Positions 52,601 to 61,102 are shown, numbered from the stretch's first letter. The stretch: 64,000 nt of DNA from Actinomadura sp. NAK00032 (GCF_013364275.1 NZ_CP054932.1:5146001-5210000); one strand, 5' to 3'. The notes: a model not told the origin generated them from the sequence alone. Numbers and translations: made by a program.

Positions 52601-55068
52601 CCGGCCTCGCCGGCCTCGCGGCCGGCGAGGACGCCGTCGACGCCGACATCTACCTCTCCTGGGAGAACCAGCCCGAGGACTTCGACGCCATGGCGGCCGC
52701 GCTGGGCGGCGTCCTCGCCGCGCACCCGCTGCCGGGCCGGGTCCGCCGGATCACCGCCACCGTCGCGGGCAGCAGCGGCGCGGTCATGCACCACCACTTC
52801 ACCTTCCGGCCGTCCGGGGCCGGGATGGCCGAGGAGCGGCTGATCCGCGGCCTGCACCCGCACATCGCGCAGCGGATGCGGATGGAGCGGCTGAGCGGGT
52901 TCGACCTCACCCGGCTCCCGTCCTCCGACGAGGAGGTCTACCTGTTCCAGTGCGTTGCGCGGGAGAACCCCTCCGACGACCGCCTCGTGGCGTTCGCGCA
53001 GGTGCGGGACCTGTCCGGGCTGCGCGACAACGACGGCCGGCTGCTGTCGCTGCCGACCGCCGAGTTCATCATCGCCACCTGCCTCGACTCGATCCGGCGT
53101 GCGCAGGAGCGCCGCCCGTCCAAGAAGCGGCTGCCGACCAACCGCATCGTGATCTACGTCTGGCCGCCGAGCGACCTCACCCGCGCCGAGCTGGAGATGC
53201 TCGTCGACCGGATGCTGCCGACCGCCGCGGGCGCCGGGCTGGAGGAGATCGAGATCATCGGGCGGCGCCGCGACCCGGAGACCGGCGAGCTGCTGAAGCG
53301 GACGGTCCGGATCGCGTTCGACGCCGCCGGCGGCACGAGCCTGACCGTGGGCGAGCCGTCCGACGACCCGGTCGTGCCGGTGGACGGCTACCGGCAGAAG
53401 GTGCTGCGCGCCCGCAGCCGCAACACCGTGTACCCGTACGAGCTGACCGGGATGCTCGGCGACTTCACCGAGCACGACCTCGACGACGCGCACACGCTGG
53501 TGCCGGTCGACCGGCCGGCGGGCCGCAACACCGCCGCGATCGTCGCGGGGGTCGTCGCCACCCCGACGTCCCGGCACCCGGAGGGCATCACCCGCGTGGT
53601 GCTGCTCGGCGACCCGACGAAGGCGCTCGGCGCCCTGTCGGAGCCCGAGTGCCGCCGCGTGATCGCCGCGCTGGACCTGGCCGAGCGGATGCGGGTGCCC
53701 GTGGAGTGGTACGCGCTGTCGGCCGGCGCCCGGATCTCCATGGAGTCCGGCACGGAGAACATGGACTGGGTGGCGGCGGCGCTGAAGCGGATCGTCGAGT
53801 TCACCCAGGACGGCGGCGAGATCAACGTCGTCGTCGCGGGCATCAACGTCGGCGCGCAGCCGTACTGGAACGCCGAGGCGACGATGCTCATGCACACCAG
53901 GGGCGTCCTGGTGATGACGCCGGAGTCGGCGATGGTGCTGACCGGCAAGCAGGCGCTCGACTTCTCCGGCGGCGTCTCGGCCGAGGACAACCTCGGCATC
54001 GGCGGCTACGACCGGGTGATGGGGCCGAACGGGCAGGCGCAGTACTGGGCGCCGAACCTGGTCGCCGCGCGGGACGTGCTGATGGCGCACTACGACCACA
54101 CCTACATCGTCCCCGGCGAGGACGCGCCGCGCCGCGCGGCCACCGCCGACCCCGCCGACCGCGACGTCTCCGACTTCCCGCACACCGTGGAGGGCAGCGA
54201 CTTCACCACCGTCGGCGAGATCTTCTCCGCCGCGGCCAACCCGGACCGCAAGAAGCCGTTCGACATCCGCACCGTGATGCGGGCGCTGTCCGACCAGGAC
54301 CACCCGGTCCTGGAGCGCTGGGCGGGCATGGCGGACGCCGACACCGCGGTGGTGCAGGACGTCCACCTCGGCGGCATCCCGGTGTGCCTGCTCGGCATCG
54401 AGTCGCAGGCGGTGCCGCGGCGCGGGTTCCCGCCGACCGACGGCCCCGACGCCTACACCGCGGGCACGCTGTTCCCGCAGTCGTCCAAGAAGGCCGCGCG
54501 GGCGATCAACACGGCCAGCGGCAACCGGCCGCTGGTGGTGCTGGCGAACCTGTCGGGCTTCGACGGCTCGCCGGAGTCGCTGCGCAAGCTCCAGCTGGAG
54601 TACGGCGCGGAGATCGGCCGCGCGATCGTGAACTTCCGCGGCCCGATCGTGTTCTGCGTGATCTCCCGCTACCACGGCGGCGCGTTCGTGGTGTTCTCCA
54701 AGGCGCTGAACCCGGACATGACCGTGCTGGCGCTGGAGGGCTCGTTCGCGTCGGTGCTCGGCGGCGCGCCCGCCGCCGCGGCGGTGTTCTCCCGCGACGT
54801 GGACGCCCGCACCGCCGCCGACCCGCGCGTCCGCGACCTGGAGCCGCGCGTCGCCGCCGCGACCGGCGCCGACCGCGCCGCGCTGATCGCGGAGCTGGAC
54901 GAGCTGCGCGCGTCGGTCCGGGCGGAGAAGCTCGGCGAGGTCGCCGCGGAGTTCGACCGCGTCCACGACATCCGCCGCGCGGTCGAGGTCGGCTCCGTCG
55001 ACGCCGTCATCCCGGCCGCCGAACTCCGCCCCCAGATCATCAGGGCCATCGAGTCCCGCCTCGGCTGA
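49612..55068 (+). CDS. Single-chain acyl-CoA carboxylase (biotin carboxylase-BCCP-carboxyltransferase)
   Basis: 1818 residues. Biotin carboxylase (1-450): RVAIVNRGEAAMRLIHAV, ATP-grasp KATAGGGGRGIRVI, FLEVNTRLQVEHPITE. BCCP at ~575-655 with the biotinyl-lysine K620 in VLESMKMETV. A long central region (~690-1240), then N- and C-carboxyltransferase halves (~1250-1810) with RNTAAIVAGVVATPTSRHPEG, GIGGYDRVMGPNGQAQYWAP and ISRYHGGAFVVFSKALNPD. This resembles the large single-chain long-chain acyl-CoA carboxylases of mycobacteria and relatives. Probably carboxylates acetyl-, propionyl- or long-chain acyl-CoA to malonyl-type extender units. GTG 49612; the earlier frame is poor. Confidence 0.88.
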   Translation: MFSRVAIVNRGEAAMRLIHAVRGLAAETGSRIETVALHTDVDRTATFVREADLAYDLGPAAARPYLNLEVLERALVETGADAAWVGWGFVAEDPAFAELCERTGVTFVGPSAEAMRRLGDKIGAKLIAEEVGVPVAPWSRGAVATLDEARAAAAEVGYPLMLKATAGGGGRGIRVINDEAELDDAYERTSQEAARAFGSGVVFLERLVTGARHVEVQVIADGETAWALGVRDCSVQRRNQKVIEESASPVLRAEQAAELKASAERLAVAVGYRGAATVEFLYHPGDELFAFLEVNTRLQVEHPITEAVTGFDLVRAQLHVAAGGRLEGAPPAERGHAVEARLNAEDPDRDFAPAPGRIARLDLPAGPGVRVDTGVREGDTIPADFDSMIAKIIAYGRDRDEALGRLRRAMAQTTVIIEGGATNKSFVLDLLDRPEVVGASADTGWIDRVRAEGDLVSGRHSAVALAVAAIEAYEEDERAARARLLSTASGGRPQVRHESGRPLDLKLRGAGYRVRVARVGADRFRVAVEAGDEVRTADVELDRFDRHTAQTTVNGTRYRLLIGTHGPVHLVEVDGVTHRVSRDEGGVVRSPAPALVVATPLEPGAEVEAGAPVLVLESMKMETVLRAPFKARLKECVVSVGSQVETGAPLLRLEPLADAAEAGEAEATASAELDLPAAPAAVPARERAARGREDLRGLLLGFDVDPHDERRALTGYLDARQAAAAGGHRPLAEEIALLEVFADLAELTRDRPAGGDGADGHVHSAREYFHTYLQSLDVERAGLPAAFQERLATALGHYGVTELDRSPELEAAVFRIFLSRQRASADAAVVTALLRAWLREPPPVEALREPAGLALQRLITAAQVRFPVVYDLACGVVFAWYAQPMLRRDRARVYADVRRHLRHLDAHPDAPDRAARVAEMVRSTEPLVRLLGRRLRRGDRDNAVMLEVLTRRYYGNKGLTGVRTAEAGGCSFVVAERAGSRLVSAAVSFDALDGALAGLAGLAAGEDAVDADIYLSWENQPEDFDAMAAALGGVLAAHPLPGRVRRITATVAGSSGAVMHHHFTFRPSGAGMAEERLIRGLHPHIAQRMRMERLSGFDLTRLPSSDEEVYLFQCVARENPSDDRLVAFAQVRDLSGLRDNDGRLLSLPTAEFIIATCLDSIRRAQERRPSKKRLPTNRIVIYVWPPSDLTRAELEMLVDRMLPTAAGAGLEEIEIIGRRRDPETGELLKRTVRIAFDAAGGTSLTVGEPSDDPVVPVDGYRQKVLRARSRNTVYPYELTGMLGDFTEHDLDDAHTLVPVDRPAGRNTAAIVAGVVATPTSRHPEGITRVVLLGDPTKALGALSEPECRRVIAALDLAERMRVPVEWYALSAGARISMESGTENMDWVAAALKRIVEFTQDGGEINVVVAGINVGAQPYWNAEATMLMHTRGVLVMTPESAMVLTGKQALDFSGGVSAEDNLGIGGYDRVMGPNGQAQYWAPNLVAARDVLMAHYDHTYIVPGEDAPRRAATADPADRDVSDFPHTVEGSDFTTVGEIFSAAANPDRKKPFDIRTVMRALSDQDHPVLERWAGMADADTAVVQDVHLGGIPVCLLGIESQAVPRRGFPPTDGPDAYTAGTLFPQSSKKAARAINTASGNRPLVVLANLSGFDGSPESLRKLQLEYGAEIGRAIVNFRGPIVFCVISRYHGGAFVVFSKALNPDMTVLALEGSFASVLGGAPAAAAVFSRDVDARTAADPRVRDLEPRVAAATGADRAALIAELDELRASVRAEKLGEVAAEFDRVHDIRRAVEVGSVDAVIPAAELRPQIIRAIESRLG

Positions 55069-55090
55069 GACCCGGTTCCCGCAGGCGCCC

Positions 55091-55128
55091 GCGCCCCCGT
55101 CCTTCCCGCCTCCGGGGGACGGGGGCGC
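55091..55128. terminator. Bidirectional terminator
   Basis: GCGCCCCCGTCC (55091-55102) pairs with GGACGGGGGCGC (55117-55128); 12-bp perfect stem, 14-nt loop, between the convergent carboxylase and the TPR remnant. Confidence 0.6.
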
Positions 55129-55136
55129 GGCCGCGG

Positions 55137-55562
55137 CTACGGGCGGCCGAGGCGCCACATCCACTTCGGGAGGCGTCCGAGCACCTCCCCGGTGAACGCC
55201 TGCCAGTGCAGGTCCGTGGCGCGGCCGACCTGGTGCGCCGAGAGGCGGCGCACTTCCGCGAAGAGTTCGACCGCCTCGGCGCCGTCCCCTCTGAGCTTGC
55301 GGTTCACGGCCAGCTCGTGCTGCGTGCGCAGGGTCTCGGGGTGGCCGCGGCCGAGGACGGCGCGCTGCCCGCCGAGCGCCGCCGCGAGCAGCTCGCCCGC
55401 GCGCTCGTCGTCGTGCCGCTGCGCGCACGCCTGCCCGAGCAGGAACAGGGCGCGCAGATGGACGGGGTGCCGGGCGCCGAGACGGCTGCGCACCGTCGCC
55501 AGGACGGCCTCCAGCTCCGCACGGGCCCGCTCGGGCTCGCCCTGGGAGACCAGCGCGTGCGG
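55137..55562 (-). pseudogene. C-terminal fragment of a TPR protein
   Basis: A reverse frame reads LVSQGEPERARAELEAVLAT, HPVHLRALFLLGQACAQRHDDE and HPETLRTQHELAVNRKLRGDG before WRLGRP and a stop: 34-residue TPR units as in actinobacterial FxSxx-COOH/TPR signalling proteins. There is no start codon of its own and no N-terminus; it follows directly on the truncated AlaX gene in another frame. Confidence 0.6.
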
Positions 55563-55564
55563 TC

Positions 55565-56032
55565 CATGGCCTCCTGGACCCGCGCGGCGAAGGTCTCCCG
55601 GTCCGGCACCGGGAGCGGACGGTCGAACTCGACGTACGGGCCGTTCGGGAAGTGGTAGCCCTTCGTCGGGTGGTAGCCGACGAGCCGGTCGACCGCGGTC
55701 ATCACCAGGTGGCCGCCCGTGTGCAGGAGGGCGTGCTGCCGCCGCACCCCGGGGTCGACGGTCAGGTGCGCGCCCTCCCCCGGCGCGGGGGTGCCCTCCG
55801 CCGGGCCGATGTGCAGCACCTCGCCGTTGACGAAGGCGACGCGCCGGACGTCGAGCGCGCCCCGCGCGGTGGTCAGCCGGCCACGGTCGGTCGGCTGGCC
55901 GCCGCCCTGCGGGTAGAAGATCGTCTCGTCCAGGACGACCGTGGTGTCGCCGCCGTCGTCGTGCACCCGCGCGATGGTGGCGTCCGCCTCGGTGCGCTGG
56001 GAGTCGTCCAGATAGAGCAGCCGCGTGGGCAT
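55565..56032 (-). pseudogene. Truncated alanyl-tRNA editing protein (AlaX-like)
   Basis: From ATG 56032 (AAAGGAA 7 nt upstream) about 156 residues match AlaX/AlaRS-editing proteins: LLYLDDSQRTEADATIARV, VVLDETIFYPQGGGQPTD, the zinc site first half HALLHTGGHLVMTAVDRLVG (normally HxxxH) and GYHFPNGPYVEFD. Homology stops at ~55565, before the second zinc half (Cys-x3-His, CGGTH type) that editing needs, and the frame runs into the TPR remnant. Full-length AlaX would remove mischarged Ser/Gly from tRNA-Ala; this copy is probably inactive. Confidence 0.7.
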
Positions 56033-56103
56033 GAGGGGTTCCTTTGCGTGACCGCCGAACTCCTCGAGAACCTGACCTGACGCACACGGTGATCCCGGTC
56101 CGC

Positions 56104-58041
56104 TCACGTGGGCCGGGTGTCAGGGGTTGTCGTCGCGGAATGGTGCTGGACGGCGGCGAGGGCGCGGGCCCGGCCGGGGGTGAGCCGCCCGTCGGCGACC
56201 ACCACGGTGACCGCGCGGTCGAGCCGGTCCGGGACGGTCAGCGGGGCGTCCCAGGCCAGGGCCGGGCCGACGCCGGGGTACTCGGCGACCCGGACGAACC
56301 ACGGGTCGAGCCCGGTCGTCTGGACGAACACCAGGCTCCACGCGTCCGAGGTCAGCGCCAGCCAGGGGGTGATGCTGCCGTGCACGGCCTCCTCCCCCGA
56401 CGCCTCGCCGGTGAAGACGGCGAGGCCGGCGGAGTCCTTGGGGGCGCGCCAGAAGAACCCGCCGTAGCCGGCGCCGGTCCGGCCCTTGCAGGCGGAGCTC
56501 TGCAGGACGAGCGGCTTCCCCGTCCGGCCGGTCAGCGTGAACGCGACGTCCAGCGCCCACCCGCCGGAGACGGGACGCGCGGTGAGGGTGCGCTCCTCGG
56601 CGGCCAGGACGGTGCCGTCCGGGCCGACCCAGTCGAGGCTCTCCGCGTAGCCGCCGTCGACGGGGCGGAGCGTGCGGCGCCGCTGCCGCCCGTGGTTGGG
56701 CAGCATCCGCGGGCCCTCGCCGGGGACGTAGGTGGAGCCGCCCCAGAAGTTCGCCCCGTCGACGTCGGAGACCGCGATCCCCGCGCCGAAGTGGTGGACG
56801 TGGTCGTCCGGCTGGGTCTCGGTGACGACCGTCCCGCCGAGGGTGCGGACGGGGTGCAGGTGCGGCCGGGGCGCGTCGGTGGCCTGGAGGTCGCCGCGCT
56901 GGACGTAGTCGGCGACGTCCTTGCCGCCCACCCGCAGCCGCGGCCGCGGCCACGGCGCCTCCACCGTGCCGAGACTGCCGGGGAAGCCCAGCTCGGACAG
57001 GGTCGCGAGGTCTTCGGCCGCGCGCACGGCGAGGTCCTCGATGCCGGGCAGCACCAGCCGGGACGGCTCGCGGCGGACGAACCGAGCGTCGACCGGCCGC
57101 GGGCCGGGGGCGCGCCGGATCTCGTCGAGCAGCCGGGTGAACCCGCCGGTGCGCGCGAGCGGAACGAGCAGCCCGGCGCCGTCCCGGATGTGCGCGATGA
57201 GGTTGCCGAGCAGGTCCGTGCGGTCGTGGCCGGTGCGGACCCCGCCGGACTCGATCTCGTCGAGGGTGTAGAACAAGCGCGCCGACCGGTGCTCGCCGTG
57301 CAGGTGCAGGTAGGGCTCGGTGCGCCCGCCGGAACAGAGCGAGACGGTGATCGCGATGACGGTGCCGTCGGCGAGCCGGAGCCGGGCGCTGGAGGTGTCG
57401 TCGGACTCGATGGCGTTGGCGCGGTGCAGTTCCAGCTCGATCCCGGCGATGGAGCCGACCGCGTCGGCCCCCGCGACGGCCAGCGCGGACGCGACGGCGT
57501 GGGCGAACGGGTTGGTGAGCGCGCCGTCCATGACGTCGACGCCGTCGAGCCGGCGGCGGCCCGCCCACGGCGACCGGGTGTAGTAGCCGAACGGCCGCGT
57601 CCACGCCCCGGCCACCCCGATCGCGCGGACCGGCTCGCCGAGCACGTCCCGCGCGGCAGGGACCGCCGCCGAGCCGAGCGACTGGAACCCGACCTGGCAG
57701 CCGAGCCCCGTCTCGGCCGCCGCCGCCGCGATCGCCTCGAACTCCGCGACCGACGGGGCGGGCGGCTTCTCCAGCAGCACGTGCGCCCCGGCGCGGAGCG
57801 CGGCCACCGCCAGCGGGGCATGGGTGTGGATCGGGGTGGCGATCACCGCCGCCTCCGCGCCGGTCTCCCGGATCAGCGCCGCGAGGTCGGCCGAGACGGG
57901 CACGCCGAGGCCGGACGGCGGCCGGACGTCGCACACCCCGGCCAGCTCGGCCCGGCCCGCGGCGGCCAGCCGCCGGACGTTCTCCAGGTGGTGGCGCCCG
58001 TAGCCGTTGACCCCGGCCACGACGACCCGCACCGGCCTCAT
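56104..58041 (-). CDS. Gfo/Idh/MocA oxidoreductase fused to a DUF6807 (PmoA-like) domain
   Basis: 645 residues. Residues 1-345: NAD(P)-binding VVVAGVNGYGRHHLENVRRL, VIATPIHTHAPLAVAALRAGAHVLLEKP in two blocks (Lys of the EKP motif is catalytic), and the Gfo/Idh/MocA C-terminal part. Residues ~380-640: DUF6807, with HHFGAGIAVSDVDGANFWGG and GRTGAGYGGFFWRAPKDS. This second family is a beta-sandwich of unknown role often beside sugar oxidoreductases. ATG 58041 overlaps the enolase stop (ATGA). Last gene of the leftward LacI-controlled operon. A sugar dehydrogenase or epimerase-like role is likely. Confidence 0.87.
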   Translation of the reverse strand: MRPVRVVVAGVNGYGRHHLENVRRLAAAGRAELAGVCDVRPPSGLGVPVSADLAALIRETGAEAAVIATPIHTHAPLAVAALRAGAHVLLEKPPAPSVAEFEAIAAAAAETGLGCQVGFQSLGSAAVPAARDVLGEPVRAIGVAGAWTRPFGYYTRSPWAGRRRLDGVDVMDGALTNPFAHAVASALAVAGADAVGSIAGIELELHRANAIESDDTSSARLRLADGTVIAITVSLCSGGRTEPYLHLHGEHRSARLFYTLDEIESGGVRTGHDRTDLLGNLIAHIRDGAGLLVPLARTGGFTRLLDEIRRAPGPRPVDARFVRREPSRLVLPGIEDLAVRAAEDLATLSELGFPGSLGTVEAPWPRPRLRVGGKDVADYVQRGDLQATDAPRPHLHPVRTLGGTVVTETQPDDHVHHFGAGIAVSDVDGANFWGGSTYVPGEGPRMLPNHGRQRRRTLRPVDGGYAESLDWVGPDGTVLAAEERTLTARPVSGGWALDVAFTLTGRTGKPLVLQSSACKGRTGAGYGGFFWRAPKDSAGLAVFTGEASGEEAVHGSITPWLALTSDAWSLVFVQTTGLDPWFVRVAEYPGVGPALAWDAPLTVPDRLDRAVTVVVADGRLTPGRARALAAVQHHSATTTPDTRPT

Positions 58042-59093
58042 CGCGCCGCCTCCGCCGTCCACCGCGTGGGCGCGCCGGTCGCGCGCAGCCCGGTGCCGGT
58101 GATCTCCACCGGGGACGGCTCGGCGAGCAGCCCGAGGTCGGTGAGCGCGGCGTCCTCCGGCAGCTCCACCATCGCGGGATGGTGCAGCGCGAGGGCCAGC
58201 TGCCCGGACAGCTCGGTCAGCAGGTGCGGGTAGACCGGCACGTCGAAGACGCGGGCGAGGTCGGCGATGCGCAGGAACGGGGTGATGCCGCCGACCCGGA
58301 CCGCGTTCGGCTGGACGACGTCGCAGGCGCCGGCGGTCAGCAGGTCGCGGAAGCCGTGCGCGGTGGCGACGTTCTCGCCGACCGCGATCGGCGTGCCGAC
58401 GCTCCGGCGCAGCTCCACGTGCGCGGCGAGGTCGTCGGCGGGCAGCGGTTCCTCGACCCAGAACAGGTCGAACCGCTCCAGCGCGCGCAGCGCGGTCCTG
58501 GCCCGGTGCAGGTCCCACCGCTGGTTCGCGTCGATCATCAGCGCGGTGTCCGGGCCGATGACCTCTCGGACGGCCGCGACCCGCGCGACGTCGTCGGCGA
58601 GCGCGGGCAGCCCGACCTTGATCTTGACGGCGGGGTGCCCGGCGGCGGCCCACCGGGCGGCCTGCGCGGTCAGCTCGTCCAGCGGGTAGTGGCGGTTGAT
58701 CCCGCTGCCGTAGACCGGGACGCTCTCGCGGCGCGGCCCGAGGACGTCGGCGAGGGACCGGCCGCCGCACTCCAGGTCCCACAGCGCGAGGTCGACTCCG
58801 GCCAGGGCGATGGGGACGATCCCCGACCGCCCGGCCTCGGCGAGATGGGCCGACAGCCGGTCCCACACCAGGCCCGGGTGGGGCGGGAGCCCGATCACCG
58901 CGGCGCGGACGTCGTGCTCCAGCAGCGCCTTGACCGCGTGCGCCCCGATCCGCGGGGTCCAGGAGATGCCGGTCCCGGTGCGGCCGTCGTCCAGCGTGAG
59001 CGTGACGAAGAGGACGTGGTTGCTCGGCACGTCCGCGCCCCACGGCCGGGCCAGCGGCACCGACCGGAGCCCGACGGCCAGATCCTTGATCAT
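58038..59093 (-). CDS. Enolase-superfamily (mandelate racemase/sugar-acid dehydratase-like) protein
   Basis: 351 residues. N-terminal capping domain, then the (beta/alpha)7beta barrel: KxK base in PAVKIKVGLPALADD, first metal Asp LMIDANQRWD, second Glu FWVEEPLPADD, third PIAVGENVATAHG, then VVQPNAVRVGGIT and the His region VPVYPHLLTELSG. The usual Asp of the His-Asp dyad, in QPD, reads Asn here (QPN). The family makes enolates by proton abstraction; a sugar-acid dehydratase or racemase fits this locus. ATG 59093 with GAGAGGGA upstream. Confidence 0.88.
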   Translation of the reverse strand: MIKDLAVGLRSVPLARPWGADVPSNHVLFVTLTLDDGRTGTGISWTPRIGAHAVKALLEHDVRAAVIGLPPHPGLVWDRLSAHLAEAGRSGIVPIALAGVDLALWDLECGGRSLADVLGPRRESVPVYGSGINRHYPLDELTAQAARWAAAGHPAVKIKVGLPALADDVARVAAVREVIGPDTALMIDANQRWDLHRARTALRALERFDLFWVEEPLPADDLAAHVELRRSVGTPIAVGENVATAHGFRDLLTAGACDVVQPNAVRVGGITPFLRIADLARVFDVPVYPHLLTELSGQLALALHHPAMVELPEDAALTDLGLLAEPSPVEITGTGLRATGAPTRWTAEAAR

Positions 59094-59104
59094 GCCGGTC
59101 CCTC

Positions 59105-59992
59105 TCAGACGAGTTCGGTGCGCCAGCTGCGCTTGGCGGACCAGCCGAGCAGCCGCTCGGCCTTGGCGGTCGAGAAGGCCGGGGACGTGCCGGTGAGCGC
59201 GCCGGCGGCCTCCTTGGCCTCCGGGAGCAGGCGGGGCAGCAGCTCGGCGAGCGGCTCGCGGGCGAGCGCGTCGCCCGCGCCGGCGAAGAACACCTCGCCG
59301 TCGCGCGCCAGGCCGGGCAGCCGGTCGAGGAGGGCGCCGATGAACTCGCCGGCGTCCCGGGCGTCGAGGTAGTTGAACAGCGAGACGCCGCCGATCTCGG
59401 GCCGGTCGAGCCGCTCGCGGAGGGTGTGCCCGGACTGGGTCGGCGCGCCCTCCCACTCCTCGGGCGCGATGACGAAGCAGGGGCGGAACGCGGCCATCCG
59501 GGTGCCGGTGCCGGAGCGCGCGAACGTCCGCATCGTCTGCTCGGCGACGAGCTTGGACAGGCTGTAGACGTTCCAGGGCCGCGTCGGGTGCTCCTCGTCC
59601 AGCGGCAGGTAGTCGGGGATCCAGCCGCCGGGCGCGCCGTAGCCCATCACGGTCGGGCTGCTCGCGACGGCGAGCCGCGCCACGCCGAGCGCCACCGACG
59701 CCGCGCAGACGTTGAACGCGAGCTGGGTGTTGACCCGGAACGTGGTGGCGTCGGTCCGGCCGAAGGGGACGGCGATGGCCGCGAGGTGGACGACCGCGTC
59801 CGGCCGGAACCGGGCGATCACCGAGTGGGCCTCGCCGAGGTCGGTGAGGTCGGCCGGTAGTGTCTCGGCGGCGTCCCGGGGCGTGCCGGGGGCGGTGTCG
59901 ACGCCGATCACCTCGTGGCCGGCCGCCGCCAGCGTGGTGACGACGCTGCGGCCCAGTCGGCCCGCGCTTCCGGTGACGAGCACTCTGCTCAC
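59105..59992 (-). CDS. NAD-dependent epimerase/dehydratase (uronate-dehydrogenase-like SDR-e)
   Basis: 295 residues. RVLVTGSAGRLGRSVVTTLAAAG at the start, VVHLAAIAVPFGR, VASSPTVMGYGAPGG and the catalytic YSLSK (~145). It oxidises or epimerises a sugar or sugar acid; the form resembles uronate dehydrogenases but that is not proven. GTG 59992 has AAGGAG 8 nt upstream. First gene of the leftward operon, with operator O1 23-38 bp upstream. Confidence 0.88.
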   Translation of the reverse strand: MSRVLVTGSAGRLGRSVVTTLAAAGHEVIGVDTAPGTPRDAAETLPADLTDLGEAHSVIARFRPDAVVHLAAIAVPFGRTDATTFRVNTQLAFNVCAASVALGVARLAVASSPTVMGYGAPGGWIPDYLPLDEEHPTRPWNVYSLSKLVAEQTMRTFARSGTGTRMAAFRPCFVIAPEEWEGAPTQSGHTLRERLDRPEIGGVSLFNYLDARDAGEFIGALLDRLPGLARDGEVFFAGAGDALAREPLAELLPRLLPEAKEAAGALTGTSPAFSTAKAERLLGWSAKRSWRTELV

Positions 59993-60014
59993 CGCATGGA
60001 CTCCTTCGAAGGGT

Positions 60015-60030
60015 CTGCAACCAGTTGCAG
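60015..60030. promoter_or_regulatory. LacI-family operator O1
   Basis: CTGCAACCAGTTGCAG, perfect 7-bp arms around CA, upstream of the epimerase operon. Confidence 0.7.
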
Positions 60031-60110
60031 TAACGATCGCCCCAACCCCGCCGACCCGTCAAGCGCCCATCGCGCGACCAGCGGAAACGACACTGTCGAT
60101 CATCGCCTCC

Positions 60111-60126
60111 TTGCAAACGGTTGCGT
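60111..60126. promoter_or_regulatory. LacI-family operator O2
   Basis: TTGCAAACGGTTGCGT, same plan as O1, ending just before the lacI -10 box TAGAGT (60127-60132). Its position predicts autorepression. Confidence 0.65.
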
Positions 60127-60139
60127 TAGAGTGGACGCC

Positions 60140-61102
60140 ATGGCAGTGACTATCCGGGACGTCGCCCGCGCATGCGGCGTACACGTGTCGACGGTGTCGC
60201 GGACCTTCTCCGCGCCGCACATGGTGAACGCCGAGACGCGGACGCGCGTCCTCACGGCGGCGGAGGAGCTGGGCTACCGGCCGAACCGGGCGGCCCGCTC
60301 GCTCACCACGGGGCGGACCGGCAACCTCGGGCTGATCGTCGCCGATCTGGCGAACCCGTTCTTCCCCCCGCTGATCAAGGCGGCGCAGGCCGCCGCCCGC
60401 GCCCGCGACTACCACCTGTTCGTCGCCGACACCGACGAGGACCCCGCCAAGGAGGAGGATCTCGTCCTGGCGTTCTCCAAGCAGGTGGACGGCCTCGTGC
60501 TGTGCAGTCCGCGCGCGTCGAACAAGGCGCTGGAGAAGCTGGTCGAGACGATCCCGTCCGTGCTGGTCAACCGCCGGCTGCGCGGCGTGACGACCGTCGT
60601 CATGGACGTCGCCCGCGGCGCCCGCACCGCCATGGAGCACCTGGCGGGGCTCGGCCACCGGCGCGTCGCCCTGGTGTCGGGCCCGGCCGGCTCGTGGACC
60701 AGCGGCGAGATCCGCAAGGCGGTCGCGGACGTGCCGGGCCTCGACACCATCGTGATCGGCCCCAACGCGCCCACCGGGGAGGGCGGCACCGCCGTCGCCG
60801 CCGAGGTCGCGGCGTCCGGGGTGACCGGCGTGCTCGCCTACAACGACCTCGTGGCGATCGGCCTCATCGAGGGGCTGGACGAGCTGGGCGTCAGCGTGCC
60901 CGGCGACGTCAGCGTGATCGGCATCGACGACAGCATCACCGGACGCCTGTACCGGCCCAAGCTCACCACGGTCGCCATGCCCACCGCCGACGCCGGGCGC
61001 ATGGCCGTCGACCTGCTCATCACCTCGATGAGCGCCGCGACCCTCCTGGAGACCCATCTCGTGGTCCGCGAGACCACCGCTCCCCCGAAAGGATTCCCTT
61101 GA
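60140..61102 (+). CDS. LacI-family transcriptional regulator
   Basis: 320 residues. N-terminal HTH and hinge: VTIRDVARACGVHVSTVSRT, LGYRPNRAARSLTTGRTG; then a periplasmic-binding-protein-like effector domain (GLIVADLANPFFPPLIKAA). ATG 60140 is 7 nt after TAGAGT and lacks a ribosome site, indicating leaderless expression. It diverges from the sugar-catabolism operon and precedes the aldose epimerase and ABC permeases; four like sites make it the probable regulator of all of them. Confidence 0.92.
   Translation: MAVTIRDVARACGVHVSTVSRTFSAPHMVNAETRTRVLTAAEELGYRPNRAARSLTTGRTGNLGLIVADLANPFFPPLIKAAQAAARARDYHLFVADTDEDPAKEEDLVLAFSKQVDGLVLCSPRASNKALEKLVETIPSVLVNRRLRGVTTVVMDVARGARTAMEHLAGLGHRRVALVSGPAGSWTSGEIRKAVADVPGLDTIVIGPNAPTGEGGTAVAAEVAASGVTGVLAYNDLVAIGLIEGLDELGVSVPGDVSVIGIDDSITGRLYRPKLTTVAMPTADAGRMAVDLLITSMSAATLLETHLVVRETTAPPKGFP

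Noticed and set aside
55137..55438. Very long antisense frames over the acyl-CoA carboxylase
   Set aside because: High GC removes stops; the composition is that of a shadow, and the sense frame has clear domain motifs.
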